Shown here: positions 22,901 through 37,877 of the stretch, piece after piece
How positions within the stretch are numbered: position 1 is the first letter of the stretch
How the letters are laid out: each line of letters opens with the position of its first letter
Assembly (NCBI GenBank): GCA_023333565.1
Contig: JAJKFH010002906.1
Span: 1,302,001-1,366,000 of the forward strand
Source of the DNA: Puffinus mauretanicus
Lineage: Eukaryota > Chordata > Aves > Procellariiformes > Procellariidae
Direction of reading: 5' to 3'
DNA: 64,000 nucleotides
The notes under the pieces: generated by a model
What the model was told of the DNA's origin: nothing
Database searches by the model: none
What the model saw: only the letters and a program-made list of their open reading frames with translations
Translations under genes and position numbers: made by a program

Positions 22901-25900
22901 ACTCCTTAGCAGGTCAGGGTATTCATCAAATTAATTTCCTTTCAAAAGAACTTACTTAAAAAAAAAATTAAGTTAGAGAATGTAATTACTTTCAACTTAG
23001 AAAAAAGTGTTTTCTTGCGAGTTTTTAAAATTCCTTGATATAGACACTTTGAATGGATTCCCTGTGAAAATAAAGCAGCACCACATAATAGTATTCCACG
23101 GCAATCCAACAGTTCCAAACACACAGAAAAACGTTAGGCATGTTATTATTTGCTTATTTTTAATAACTTTACTGAGTCAAAATAGTATTTCATTTTCATC
23201 TGTCTGAAAAGCAGGAATAAACCAATATTTCAGGTCATGACAGTCATTTTGTCTGGGACATTTCAAGCACTATTTACAGGGAAACACCTGCCCCAAAAAA
23301 TCTCTTTCTACTGTTTGATAGTATCTGAGTTATTTCATGTATTAATTTGTAACAAGCAATTACTAATAAACATTATTTAGTATTATAAAAGTCATCAGTC
23401 ATTGGAGCCATTAAGGTCCAAGTACTAATTTCTGCTCTCACCAAAGTCAATTGGATTTTCACCTCGCACAGTGTAATAGGCGTTCCTTAATTATTATCTC
23501 GTATAAAGTACTGCTATGCACAAAAATGAAAGCAATCCAATTATTTCTTTCTCTTGGTTTAATTATTCCTTGAGAAAGTAAACATACAAATAAGAAAACA
23601 ACAACATACAGCCATTCAAGTTTGTGGAGATCTTCAAAGACACCAGGCTTCAAACTGGTTAACTTGTTGTTACTCAGGTATCTGAAACAAGACCAACAAA
23701 AGATAAACAAATGGAATGATTAATTAGCATCAGATGCATGAAAATGAGTTTTAAGATTTTTCCTTCATAATTTATCAGAATACTGCTATTTTTTTTTCAT
23801 AGTTATCATTTTTATTATGGTAATTTTCATGTCCTTTTTTGAGAACAAGGCAGGACTCTGTGGTGAGGACTTTCGGAACAATTATGTTGAACATTTTGTC
23901 TCATCTATAAGAAAACACAGCAAGCTAAATATTTTCAGTGTCATATTTTAGGCCCTTTCCAGTTTCCTTCTGTGGAGTGATTCATACCATGAACGTTCCC
24001 CGGATCCCATTCAGTCTCAGCTAAGGACATTAGTCAAACGTAGATACCAGAATAATGGAAAAAGAAAGTCTGAGAAACGAAGGGGAGGGCGGGGTGTACT
24101 ATAAATGGTCTGGGAAGGTAATAACAGCAGTTATAATAACAGATAATCAACCACACTCATGTAACGGAAAAAGAAGAGGTGCAACATTTTAAAAAAAATT
24201 CCTTTTAAAAACACTGCAGAAACAAAAATATGAACTGAACAACACAATTTATATGTAATCTCTTTCACTGAGCATTTTCCTTAAAAGTTAGAAGCATCTT
24301 TCAACAAGCTGCTGCAAATAAAGAAAATAGCGTTCTTTTCATTACCAATACTGGTTACTTCGGTTTGCTTCTGTAAACCAAAATACAACATTAAAGAGCT
24401 TTGATTCATCACAAGCTCTTGCTTTTGTTTTATTCCTTTTTCATTCTTTCTGACTTTATCCAGATAACTACCATACTGTCTCCTTCTTCCATTCTGCAGA
24501 TTTGGGGAACAGGAGTGAAGCATGGAGCCCACTTGTATTTTCAAAGTATTGTCCTGTCAGATAAACTTGCACAGATAGCTCTTATCTATCTTTGCTTTTT
24601 CAATCCAATCGTTGAGTTAAAGATTTGGACCATTTTGCAACTTCCTAAGACTGAATCAAATAAGAGTGAGACATCCATAGTGACTCTCAGAGCTCTTCCC
24701 GTTGCTCTTTACTTCAGTATTCTAAAAGCAATACTTACAGTTTTGTCAAGTTGTATAAACCTTTGAAAGCACGTTTAGATACAGCTCTGATTTTATTATT
24801 CTGAAGATACCTAAGAAGATACAACAACAACAACAATTAATTCTCTAAGCATGCAAAGTCAAAGCAAGCATAAATAACCAATTAAAATCTGCCAACTGAA
24901 CTGAATGCATGTGTGGTACTTGAAAAGAAGCTGTCAAACTTGTCACATCTTAAATTTGACAATACCCATTTCACAGCTATAGTTGCGAAGACAGCAAAGG
25001 TGTTTTAAAGGAAATACCCGCCCTCTCCCAGCAGCATTACAAAATTCATTCAAAGAGATGCTTGGTTTGTCTGAGATGAACAGCACAGTGGTTGTACGCG
25101 ACCTCCTGTTTTAGGTCCTAACCTTGCAGTTCTCACCTGTGTGGCCTGATCTGAATGTTTAGCCAGAACATTTTTTTTTTTTTGCATGGCAAATGTCAAA
25201 TTAACATGTGTTTTTGAATTTTCTGTTTATAGTACCAGAGAATTTTCAAAATGCTGCATTTTTAAGATAATAAAATAAAAACATAAAACAAATCTTACTA
25301 ATTTTCTGTAAACTAAAGAATAGTAATATTTTTCTTCTGTTTATCTACTTTGATGAAATAAGGAGTTCAAAAATATTATCATCTGCAAACACCAAATCCT
25401 TTTCAAATAATTTTAAAGCATTATAGTGTTATTCACCGAATAATATTTAAATATAAAACCTTTTAATTAAATTACAGTTAATAAAGCACCCAGATGCATT
25501 CCTGTTAAAAAGCAATAAGAAATCTGACATTGTCTTTTACAAAATGGGTTTGTGTCAAACACTGCTCAAGAGCTTTCTGAAAATGTACAGTTATCGATCA
25601 GAAATATGTGAAATTAATATTAGAAAACAAATGGTTTGTACAGATAGACATGGATGTATTTCTTTTAATGAAAACCTATCTTTCAAGACGTTGAGGTAAT
25701 AATGGCACTTAACATTGTGGACACAAGATGGTGCTGCAGTACAGCACAGTTTCCATAAAAGTTACACTCCAGTAAGTTTTCTAGGAACATTAAGTGCCTT
25801 GAACTGGTGACATAGGAGCCCTGCCCTAGAGTTTTGCATTTAATTCTTAATTTCACTAATTCTATATAAAGCAAACTTGGCTATGATCTTTGAACAACAT

Positions 25901-28900
25901 ATATATTACACATCATAAAACATAACGCAGTATTGTATTGCCCTAACACTTTGACTAGTTGGGGCATTATCAGATTGGTACCAGACATAATTAGGAGTAA
26001 AACTAAGTGCCATGTGAGTGAGCTTCCCATGACAATGGGAAGTTTGAGTTTCCAAGCTTTTGTTTTGCAGAATAAATGGATTAAGTTACTTTAATTTCTT
26101 TTGGCATGTTACTGTTCATTATAAATGTAACTTCCTTCAGACATGATGAAAGTTTAGCATTTTTCTGGTACAAAATAGTCAATATAAAAAAATTAAATAT
26201 GCAGAAATTATGGTTTTGCAAAAAGAGAGATGTCAAATCAAGCTATTTGAGCCAAACAGGTTACACAATTAGATAAGGTACTGAAGAGTAAGACAAAACA
26301 GAATTTTGAGTATAAACTGAGGGTTGTCACTTAGATGTTAAGTTCTGTGTGTGTGTATGTGAGAGGGAAAGGACGAATATTTAAGGCACTAAATAGATAA
26401 TTTAAGTTGAAGCACTCCCTTACAGATTTTTAAGGTCTTGGTATTTCTTGAAAATGTCAGCAGAAAGTTTCCTTAGCAGATTCCTCTGAAGAGACCTGTA
26501 GGAATGAATGCACAGAGTAAAACAACTCTCCCAGCTTCCTACAGTGCTACTACTTCTGTTATTCAATAAGAGCTGCTTTCACACTGCCAAATAATAAAAG
26601 CAACATGAAATCATCTGAATATGCTACCTCTGTTTGTCTGAATATTTTTATTTTTTTAAGCAGTAAGCCAAATACGTTATCATCAGAAAATATTCTTCCA
26701 TGTCCCCAGAGCAAATGACAAAATAATAGTTAAATCTAAGAGTTAAAAAGATTTGAGTATAGACCAAATCACAGTTTTATTTCAAACCTCAAATGCATAT
26801 AGAGTTTATTTCCCAGTGCATGTGTCCCTATGTCCCCATCTCCATTGGGCACCGACTCAAGTGTCCTGTCAAGAACAAAAATCATTCAGGGCATGGTTGG
26901 ATTAGAAGAGAGTCCATCCTAAAAGCCAGCTGAACCGACTCACTGCTTCTTCTAAAGCTAGAACTCGGGCATTATTTTTGAAGACTTTGTTGACCCTGAG
27001 CCAACAGCCAGTTTAAATATATATTTGACATTCCACATCAATCTTCGTTATGAAGTATTGTGGTATTCGAACACAGACCCAACAAGGAGAACCTCAGCCA
27101 CACACGAGCACAAACTGGTACCGAACAGAAAGATCCGTACCCCTGCTCTACGGGGAAGATCCTCAGGTAAGGACATGTGATGCTGCTCTCTGCTCATCAC
27201 ACAGAAAATGGCCCTCAAACGGTGATGTGCAAACTAAGAGCAATATCAACCATTCCCTGATCTCTTCAAAAAGTTTGGCTTACACATATGTATCTGTATG
27301 ATGAACCAGCCCAGATTAAATCCTTTTAAATAGCGGTGTATTCAGGGGCATCAAATGAGAACTAGAAAGGTTTGCTCCAGCAGGTAGTTCCACCGAGTTC
27401 AAGGTTATTGGCTTTATCGGCAGGAATATAGACTAAGACTGTTGGCAGGATCATAGAATAACAAAAAGATCCTAAACATTGTGCCTTAAAAGGAAACATT
27501 TCTTTTGAAGATTTTAGATTTCCTCAAACTGTTGCTAGTTCAAGTCACTGTTACAAACATGAAATGATCACTTCACACAGAGTTTTTTAGTTCCTTTTCT
27601 CTCCTTTTATGCAGGGAAAAATCTGTACTTAAAACATTAAAGGACTTGTCAACAGGAGACACTATGCTTTCGCAAGAACCAGCTGAGCCAACCGGTCATA
27701 ATTATAAGGCTGTAGTTGTGAAAAGCTTGTAGGATCCATAGTCAAGCCTGAACAGAGCAACAGACCACTTTTCTGCTCTACTTACATTATGGTTATGTTT
27801 GAAGAGACTGATGGGACAGCATGCAACTTGGCAGCATCGCAGAAGATCTCCAGCCCTTGGCAGGTACACTCTGCTGGCACAGCTCCAGCCACTGCGTGGA
27901 AACAAGAATGTCGTTGTGGCGCGTTGGATGGGTGGTGTGGTGGGGTGGGGAGAAAAGAAATATGGTGTAAAAGAACAGTGAGCACAAAGACAAACAGAAA
28001 TTAAGACACACGTTTTAACATAATTGATTTAGACCTGGGAAGCCCCTATCAATAAATATAAAGGGACACAAAAAATTATGTTACCTCCTGATCTCTGTGA
28101 AAGAGCTTGTAAAAGCTCTTGAGCTTTAGGCTTGATATACAGGAATCTGGCACGGTAGCGGTTTTTCAGATTTTTTGTGGCCCTTTTTTAGATGATTCAG
28201 TTCTCTTACATGTACTAGAATAAGCACAATTCTGTCCAGGTGAAAATGGGATGAAAATGGATCAGGAAGTCTTTGCTCCCTTTCCCCACCCCGTCTCCGT
28301 GCTTTAAGTTAGTGCTCATAGTAGACAGCAGAGTCAGAAAATCTGTACAAAGGGAAGAATGCCCACAGCAGTGGAAGGGGTTTGCAAGAATCATTTGATG
28401 TACGAAGAAGTGAATTTGGAGGAACGCTGCCTTCATTTGACTCCAAAAGATGCGTGTTTCATGGTCTTTCCAGCTGTATTAATATATTCAGATATATGTT
28501 TATATTGCCCTCCTAATTGGCATGTTTGACACTTCTCGTACAGAAAATGAATCACTCTTAACGGAACTGAAATTAGCTTCAATGTGTTTGTTCATCCGAG
28601 ACATTCTGTTTTACTATAAATGAAACTGCACTATATTTCTTTTTCTGATAAGCATATTTGCTATGCATTTCTTTCTAGGAATCATCAGTAATAAATCACA
28701 CAAATAATAACTGTAATTACTTACAGCACTCAGGTGTCTTTGTCTGAAATGCATACAGAGATTTAAGTTTATTGTATTTGTCCTTTGTATAATGTTTATC
28801 AAATTGCAGAGACCATCCATTGTTGTCTTCTAATAAAAAAACACAAATTGAAGACACATTAGAATAGAAACTTAGTTGCATCAATTTTTTTCCCCTCAGT

Positions 28901-31900
28901 TTTTATCTCAATAACATGATTTTTCCAGAAATATAGACCATTAGATGACCTTATCTTTATACAGCTGCCTAATCACAGGTATGTACGGAAATTATGAGTT
29001 GCATAGTAGGAACAGTTTATTATACCTTCAACAACAACATTTTCCGTGACAGTTGCACCAAAAAAGTATGGTCTTTCACTTCAGAACTTTTTATTCATGT
29101 AGGAGTCTGAAAACGAGAGGCAATCATGTTTTCCTACCTCCTTAAATGTGCGGGTTTGTCACTTTGTCCAGGAAAGCTCAAAAGATTAGTACAACTCTGA
29201 CTGCTTCTTTCAGAGGGCTGTCTCACACCATTACAGCCTATAATTTCTTTCCTGAAAATCTAGATGAAGGCCAAATGAACACTGCTTTTCAAGAGAATGG
29301 GTAACGTGGTGTAAGATATTCAAGTCATTATGTTTAAGTTAAGCTTAATATGCATCTTCTTAAACAAAGCATTATGCCATATGTTTGGTCACTGTGCATA
29401 GATGTACTGGATCAGACTGGATTATGGCCATAAAGGCAAAAATTGAAGAGCAGATCTTTCAGTTCCTTCCCACAAATGGGGATTTCCATATACAGTGGTG
29501 CTGGAAATAACTACAGACCTGTTTCCTGGAAGTCTGTTGCATATCTGTATTGTATATTTGTATTGTATATCTGTTGTACATCTGTAAATTAACTGATCAG
29601 GTAACCAATTCCAAAATAAGGCACGAATACACACCACCAAAGAAAAGAAAAGAAAACAAAACAAAACTTACCTTTGCAAGATGTGATCCGATTTTAGTTT
29701 TATTAATTTGAGTCTGACCTCTCTTCAGCTTTGACAACACCCACCTCCTTTTAGTTTAAAGCATCTTATGTAATAAATATGCCCCAGCAGCAGAAATGCT
29801 CCTTAGGATGGCACTTGCTAGCTGGTGAGCCAAAGCATCAGTGATAACTGAAAGCATTACTTTGTAATGATACCTACTGTCAAACAACATTTATATGAGA
29901 ACTCTGAGGATGGGTCTGCTTTCTTAGTTATTACAGTCTTAGTTTCGCTTTTATGATATGGTAGCACCAGTCTTCCCCTGCCCCTTTCACATGGTAATAG
30001 TTTAGTTACACTTAAACACCATTCCTCATGGACATTTCTCTATAAACGTTCATATTCAACTAAGCATTACTACTGTATTTATTGGCTTCAAAATAGGCAG
30101 GGAGAAATAAAATGTATTTACTTCTTTGCAACTTTTCCCATTCTGAAGTGGCATCTCCTTTCTCATGTCACATTACAACTCCGTTGTTTTCTCAGCTAGG
30201 CAGGGGAATTACCTTGACAGCATCTCCTGAAGCCTGCCTACGGAGTGTCAGCAGATGGAGCTGTTCTGAGAGCTGCCTGCCTCTTCGCTGCCTAAGCTGA
30301 AAAGATGTACTATATATGCTGATTAATACATGTCATGAAAGATTAAGTAACTTCAGGCAAACTATCTTTTATCTAGTTACTCGTTTGTCAAGCATAAATT
30401 GAAAAGATAAAAGATTCAAAGCAAACCAAAATCTCTGTCTTCAGGAATTTCTCCATTAAGAGGAAAGACAGACTTGAAAAGTGCCTTCTTCACTTGAAAA
30501 TTGATGTGAATTAATTTATGTCCTGCAAGAATGTCAGCTTCCCACCCAGAGAACGCATTTAAGCACGTTGTACTAACTTCCTCGAGAGCACCTGGTATGC
30601 TCTGATCCATTAGATCCATGCCAGGTTAGATCATTAAGCTGGTATTGAGAAGCAGCCTAATGCATTTTGGACGAACTGAAAGGTGTTGGCAAACCTGCAG
30701 AAATCTTGCTCCTGCCTGTTTTAAATGCTCAGCAGAAGTTCAGTTTTAGGACCAGCTCACAAAACTGCAACATGGAATCCGTAATTGATGAAGTGATGAG
30801 AACAGAACCTTTGCCAAGTGGCGAGTGCCTTGTAAACCTACTGCCCTGGAGTTAGGGCTGTAATGAGGTTTCCCCTATCACTATTTCTGAGTACTTAACT
30901 GGAGCACATCTGTTGACTTTCTTTTGCAAGGCTGGACCCAGCAACTGGGACCTGAAGAACTAGTAGGAACACAATGTATTCAGAGGAGGTGAGCTTTAAG
31001 AAGAAGGGAATCTTTCATTGAGGATTTTTAAACAGAAATTTGTAAAGATGTGTTAAAAATGAGATTATTCTTGGAGTATAATCATACCAAATAAATATTT
31101 TGCGGTCAGTGATAGTCTCAAAATATTTTTGGACTTTCTAATTCATAGTTACATTCATAGAAAGTTTTGAACAACTAACCACTTATCTGCAGATTCTGAA
31201 TATATAGTTAAAAGTCATAAATTCTAATCCTCCTGTAAGCCAATGAACATATAAAGTATCATTTTTCTGCATTCCCCTGCTTCTGACACTAAAGAGTGGA
31301 TAGATGAGATTTTATTCCACCTTTTAGTATTTTTAAAGTGCTTTGCCATATGACAAAGCGTGTACAAGAGGTGACCATCACTGCAGTTCGCATCTGCAGA
31401 GAAAAAGCATGAGCAGTGCTCCCTAATGGGAACGAGGGAGCTCTTCACTGCAAAGGGGAAGTTCAACAGCGTTTTCAAGGAAGTTGAGAGGCAGCTGTGT
31501 ATTTTTGGGTGGCCATAAAAAAGACGGGGAAAAAAAGCACAGAGAAGGGAGAAGCTGGATTATTTTGTACTGGAAGCATTCCAGTTGTCTGGAGTTTCTG
31601 GTCAGTTCATTTGAAATAACAGCCTTTTCTCATGGCATTGACTTTCCTGCCTTCTACTAGAAATACAAAGGCATATCTGAATATAACAAAACAAGTTATG
31701 CAAAGTTTTCTGACCTTCAGAAATGTTTGCTTTGGGCCAAGTTTTGTGCCCAAGCCTGGGACAGTCTTTATTTTATACAAACTGTTTTGTCAAACCCCAG
31801 AAGAATGTATTGTGGAAATAACTACATTCAGTACAACCGTTCGCTGAAGCACTCAACACCAGAACTGTAAATCACTTTGTGATCATTTAGAGTTTATATG

Positions 31901-34900
31901 GTAGGTTTGTGACCTGTTTACCTCTGTCGAGACGAGGTTCTCCAAACACTTTAAGAAATGACTAGTAATAGTACTGGTTCCAAATCTATCATTTGAGGGA
32001 GTACAGCTCAGATGAGAAATTACTTTTTCCCAAGCCAGTTCTAAAACAGATTATGTTGGCTGCACTCTGTAAAAATGAGATCTGAAAAAACAAGGCATCA
32101 GCAAATCTTCCCCTACGTGGCATAAGCGAAATAAGTAATTGTAAACTGGACTTATCTGACTACTGATTAATACACTGTTCCTTGCTAAAAGTTGTCAATT
32201 AGCATTTCTGATGGGAAAGAGAATGAGAAAGAGTGGCAAACTGACAGATCTGAATAATCTGTTCAGTGACAGATCCAAGCAAATATCAGCTTTACTCAAT
32301 TAAAGATACATCTCTTATTTAGGTTGGAGCTTGTGAAAAGGACGTTATCTATACAACTTTCCCCTTCTCTTGGCCATGTCTTCATGGGTTATTATGCAGA
32401 GAAATGCTATCAGTTAAATGCATAAGCACTCTAAAGAGACACTGTGTCAGCCTTTGATTTCACCTTTGTTGTGGGTGGTCATAACCTGTGGACATATTGC
32501 TTTTTGCCAGTTGTTCAAATATACTTTCTCTTGCTTTAAGCAATGACTTCAGGCTTTTCACAAAGATATGTTTTAACACTACAAGGAAAACCTGTATCCT
32601 CCAGGCAAGAAGCAATTCCTTTTAAAACGTTTACAGATGAAGGAACATAATTCTTTTCTACAGTGTTGGGGCATACTGATACAGCCTAATAACTTACAGT
32701 AAGACCAAAACCACACTGAGATTTTAGAAAAAGGAGTGTTGCAGTGCCTGGAGGATTCAACTCTGGGAGTGAATTTCACAGCCCCAATTTAGATACCCAA
32801 GTGGAAAAAATGAAGAACCTATAAACTGGACACCTACCAGTCAAGGCAAAGGCAATTTACCCCACACCAAGCTGTGTGTCATCGCACATCGACTGCTGCC
32901 TGTACCTGTTGATTACTTTAAATGTAGCTTGCCTACTTATACGTGACAATGCAATCACTGAAAAACAGACAGGAATTAAATCAATTCAAATAACTTTTAC
33001 ACTTCTCCGGATGAGCTAGATTAATCCAGTGCAACTTTTAAGAAAATAGGCAGGCTCAAGTTTCCAAAAGATAAATATCTTCTCAATATTGTAACTTTAT
33101 TTCTGTGAAACACTTGCATAGCGGAGTTTTCCAGTTTATATAACCATACTTTTAATCTATATAGATTAATCCGAATTTCTATTCTGTTTTTCTCAAAGCA
33201 TTTACAATTTTTGAAATAAATGTGACAGAATAAATTAAAATAAGCTAATAGCATGAACACAGCTATAAAACCTTGAGTTGCTTGAAAGATCCCTTAGCAG
33301 TAAGCCACTACAGTGGAGACCAAAAGAGACAAAAGTCTAGTGAAATGTAGAAGTTCCTCTTACTTATCAACAATATTTAAACGCAATTGATTAAAAGCCT
33401 CCAGAACTTCAGCAAAACTATTCCATTTGTGGATTTTTGCACATCAGTGTAAAACAGATTATTTCAGTGCCATATACTGTGGATCAATGGCAATGACAGT
33501 GAGAATAAAATTTGGCCATATACAAAAAATTTCCACGTGAAGCTTGAAAATCTGATCTTTTGCCAAGTATTTTGAGCATGCTGCTGACTTCCAAGTGTTT
33601 TCTTTTTGCTTCATAAACAGAATTTACTATCTAGGTGTCTCATACATTTAAATCTCGCATTTTAAGTATGATGGAAAAAAATGCCATGCCAGGAAAAGAT
33701 GAGATCAACGGTAACATCATTCATTATTGGTATTAATTTGAAATATAAAGTCATCAACCTCTTCTGCAATGTGCTGAGGCAAAAATGGGAAACTCGGACT
33801 CTCTGAAATTTCTCATCCCTTATGAGCAATCTTGTGATATTAAAACATATATCTTTTGTATTGATGTTTTGAAACATCCCATAGAAATTTAGATTTCTGC
33901 TATGGAAATCTAGAAGATGATTTAATGAATCTACAGAACAGCAATAATTCTCTGTAAGTTTATAGACCTTCAAAGAAACACATATGAAAACAGCATGACA
34001 TCTATATAGATTGTTATTACTTTCATTCTGTTGAATTTTATAGGCCCTTTTAAAAAAGAGGTAGTATGTTACAACTTATTTAATAAGGCAAGCCAGACAC
34101 CCGATGACTGCATGGCACACAGTAACAGATGAGACCTGTGCTTTTAGAGGTAAATAGGGGCAAGACTTCAAACAGCCGCTCCCTGCCCCAGTTCTTTTGG
34201 AAACCTCTGTCTGTGATTTCCAGCCTATGAGCTAGACAGAGCTTAACGAACATCTGTAAGTGAACTTTACATCTGGGGAGCTGAATGCTGCCTTTTGTTT
34301 GGAGACCTCTTAGGCCTGGGAAGAACACAATGGTACATACATTTAGCCAGTGAAGAACTCCTCCGGAGAGTCAGAAACATCTTAAATTAAATCTGCATGC
34401 CTGTTCTTGCTTCACTGGACTGGAAAAATGTGGCTATGACACTGTAATTAAAAAACAAATGCAGACACACTACAACCATTGCCTAACTGCCAAAAAACCA
34501 GTTTTGCAGAACTATCAGCAAAATTGTCCAGAAGCCAAATTGCTAAACAGTGAGGAAACTTGTGCTCTCAAAATAGCTCAGGCTACTTTGTTCCATTAAC
34601 TACTACATAATTAAAGACCCTGCTTGTGAAAAAAAGATAAAGTGAAACGCTCTAGCGTGGTGTTCTTTCCATTCCCCTTTTATTATTGCTAGTAAGTAGA
34701 GTGGTAGTTAAATACATAACAGTAGTCACTGTTTTTTTAATGCCCCATTCACGGTGCAACAATCCAGTCTGCAGAGGTGCAAGTGATTAGGCCCAATGCA
34801 TGTGATTTTGAAATTCATAAGAATTCTGACACGTTGGCATTTTTAACAATTCTTATGCTAAAATACTTTTTATTCTAAATATGACTTATACCTGTGTTAT

Positions 34901-37846
34901 TTGCACATAACCATTTCCTCTAGAGATTTGCTAGTAATAAATGAAGAACCTATTTCAACAACCAGTTCTGAGATGAAGCATAAGAACTATTCAGTAGTGT
35001 GAAACGACAGCAACCCTAATTTTAAACAAAGCGTGAACCATATCTTCTCAATTCCCAATTAAATTTAAGAAAAGAAGAATTAAGGCATTTATTTATGAGA
35101 GTTATATATCACAGATTGCATGGGAAGATAGTGTATTTTATATCTCCTGTTTCTGTGCAGGACATCACAACCTAGATTTCATCATCTCATCTAGAGAAAA
35201 AAAAAAAAAAAAAATCACTGCTAGCACAGTGCTTCCAAACAGAGTTATCCAGTAGTGTTTAGGAAGGCTAGCACATGAGTCACAAACATTGTTTTTTTGA
35301 AACATCTGAGCTTTTCATTCATTTCCTAATTTAGGTAAGTTATGATTCTTTGCTCACTGAAGACAGTGGGAGCTTTTTCATTGATTTTAGTGGAGTCAGT
35401 CCAGGTGAGTTCTCACCAGGCTCCGCCTTGCTTCATAAGACATGTTGTGGTCAAAAGCCCAGGTGCTGTGACTGAAGATTTTATAGCCATCTTATTGTTT
35501 GCATTTTAAATTAGAACAGAACATCATAAATCCAGTAACTACATAGATTTTGACTGCATGTTTGGGTACTATCAAACCCTAATGGAAGTTAGGAAAAACA
35601 CTTAAATCTGAAAGCAAGGCTATTCATAAAGAAATGAGTGCACCTGTACTTTACATCCAAGGGATTTTCAGAACCTGTAACTACAGGATGCAGACACATA
35701 GCGCTAAATACATCAGAGACAAAGCAGTAGGGCTTAATCTTAGGCTTCAAGACATATAATAAAAAATACTTTCAAATTGGCCAGGTAGGATGTAAAGTCC
35801 AGAGTTTCCCAGGGAAGGAGAAAAGCTCAGTACCTTTTGAGATTTGATTATGTTGCTATATTTCTCCATTTACAACTTTGTACCAAACTAAATTCAAGAG
35901 CTGATGGGTGGTTTTGGAACAAGAGACCTTAAGTAAGCTACACAGCAATTTACCTGGAGGCTTCTCCCCAAGAATTGGCATCCTATTAACATCACAGCTA
36001 ATTTACAGTTGCGATGAACAAATCATGCTGACTATCCAGCAGAATGGCTGGAATATTAGGGTCAATTGCAACAAAGATCTTAGAAGATCACACAGAAAAA
36101 ACCAAATAGTCTCTCAGTGATTTAAAATTTAACTGCACTGAGAATTTTTGCAGCACTTTGTAATTAGCATGACACGACTACAAAATGATAACTGACCCAG
36201 TGATGTATCTGGAAGAGATAATTACACAGAAGTTGTTAGACTGATAACATTACACTTTTATCACTGCATGTAAGTAGGAAAATTTTATTCAGAGAAAGCT
36301 GACTCTTATCTAGGACAAAAGTTTGCTCATTCAGCCCTCTAAGTTGATGGCATATCAGAGAAGTTTAAAAAAGAAAATATAAAGTGCTTATGTGTAAGTT
36401 TTAAAATGTAAATACTTAGTTAGGGAGCAGATTAAGGATTTTTTTTTTTCTAAAGCTACTCAGAGAGTTGGTATTTTGAAGAAAAAAAAATAAAATCCAT
36501 AGGTGATTACTGGCAATGTTACTTGTCTTCTGTCCAAATTTGTAGAGTACACTTATGTTATGACTTAACTTTACATATTTTTTGGCAATTTGTCACATCT
36601 GCCAGAATTTGTTCATCGAAACAAACATGCACTTCAAGATAATAAAACATGTGGACTCAGTGAAAAGCTACAACACAAATACTGTTGTTCTGTCATTTTT
36701 GTTTTGCATTGATCAATTGTTGTTTTTATCTACTGTTGTTAGTTTTAATTTTGTTAATTTTTTTTTTTTATCATTAAGCATCACTGTCAAAGCAGAGATT
36801 CCAAAATCCTCTTTCCATGAATAGGTACTTGGGAATTCATACTTGGCACTTTTACTATGCCATTGGGCTTCAAAGGGCTTTGCCTAGAGATTGTTTAGAA
36901 TACATTAACATTAAAGTTGCAGCAGTAATGTCTTCTATGTAAGAAATACTCTTGTTTTAGGAACAATTCCCATGTCAACACTGCCATAGCATTAGGTGAG
37001 CAGAATTTGTGATTATGCCTAGTATTTATCCTTCCTGCTCAGGTTTAAAGAAGTAAACAAATGTTCTAACCTTCCATCTATAAACATCAACTAGCTACAG
37101 AATCAAATGTTACAACTGCAAGTAAACAGGAAAAGCTCTTCCCTGGAAAATTAGGCTGAAGCCATTATGTTTGAAATCAAATGTAGTCTCAGTAGGACAA
37201 ACCACTATCAAACTTGCTGTGCTTTGCCAAATTGAGCTTTAATCAAGCTTGGGCACAGAAGGATGCCAGAATTGCTAAGTCTTTTTTTCCACACATTTTG
37301 GGTTTTGCTAACAGATACAAAAATAACTCCAAGTGAAACATGATACAGGCTAAACTGTTTAACAATGCATTCGTTTTTTTTAAGAACTTGGTGCTTCAGA
37401 AAGGATAAGCACAAGGCAGAACAGCAGAGAAAAATTTACTGCCATACTCCAGCCTAAAAAAGGAAAGTCCTCAAAACCATAAGCTTTTGTGACAAATTAT
37501 GAAACTTTAAATAAATCATTTTTATTTAAAAATATCATATTCATCACAAATTCGCAGAGACACCCACTTCTACTTGATGGGCTATGTTTTCAAGTTCAAA
37601 AGGTAAGATTGTATTTTCCATGCACATTTAAAGTTATCTAGTGATAGTTCAAAAAGAGCCTCCCATCACTTCGGACATGATAAATTGCTTTTGTTTCCTT
37701 CTGTTATAATACTGGTCTGTACATAAGATATATGCGAGTCTTCACTACAACATTTTTCTGTAAGCTTAAGATAGTGCTTTATCATTACTGAAGAAATCGT
37801 TAGTAAAGCAGTTGCTTTACCTAGCTGTGTTTGAGATACATACATT

Positions 37847-37877
<31 letters not shown>

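Larger units (their letters stand above)
22766..26423 (-). other. RXFP1 introns 5-7
   Basis: Introns at 22766-23609, 23682-24738 and 24811-26423. They are AT-rich, with a CAA-type repeat at about 24822-24836. No gene or element is recognised. Confidence 0.65.

Noticed and set aside
23459..23710. 83-aa minus-strand frame containing [14 protein letters not shown]
   Set aside because: It reads through intron on both sides of RXFP1 exon 7. Only 23610-23681 is coding.
28101..28120. 8-bp-stem hairpin as a possible small RNA gene
   Set aside because: The stem is far too short for a miRNA precursor and the flanks do not extend the pairing.
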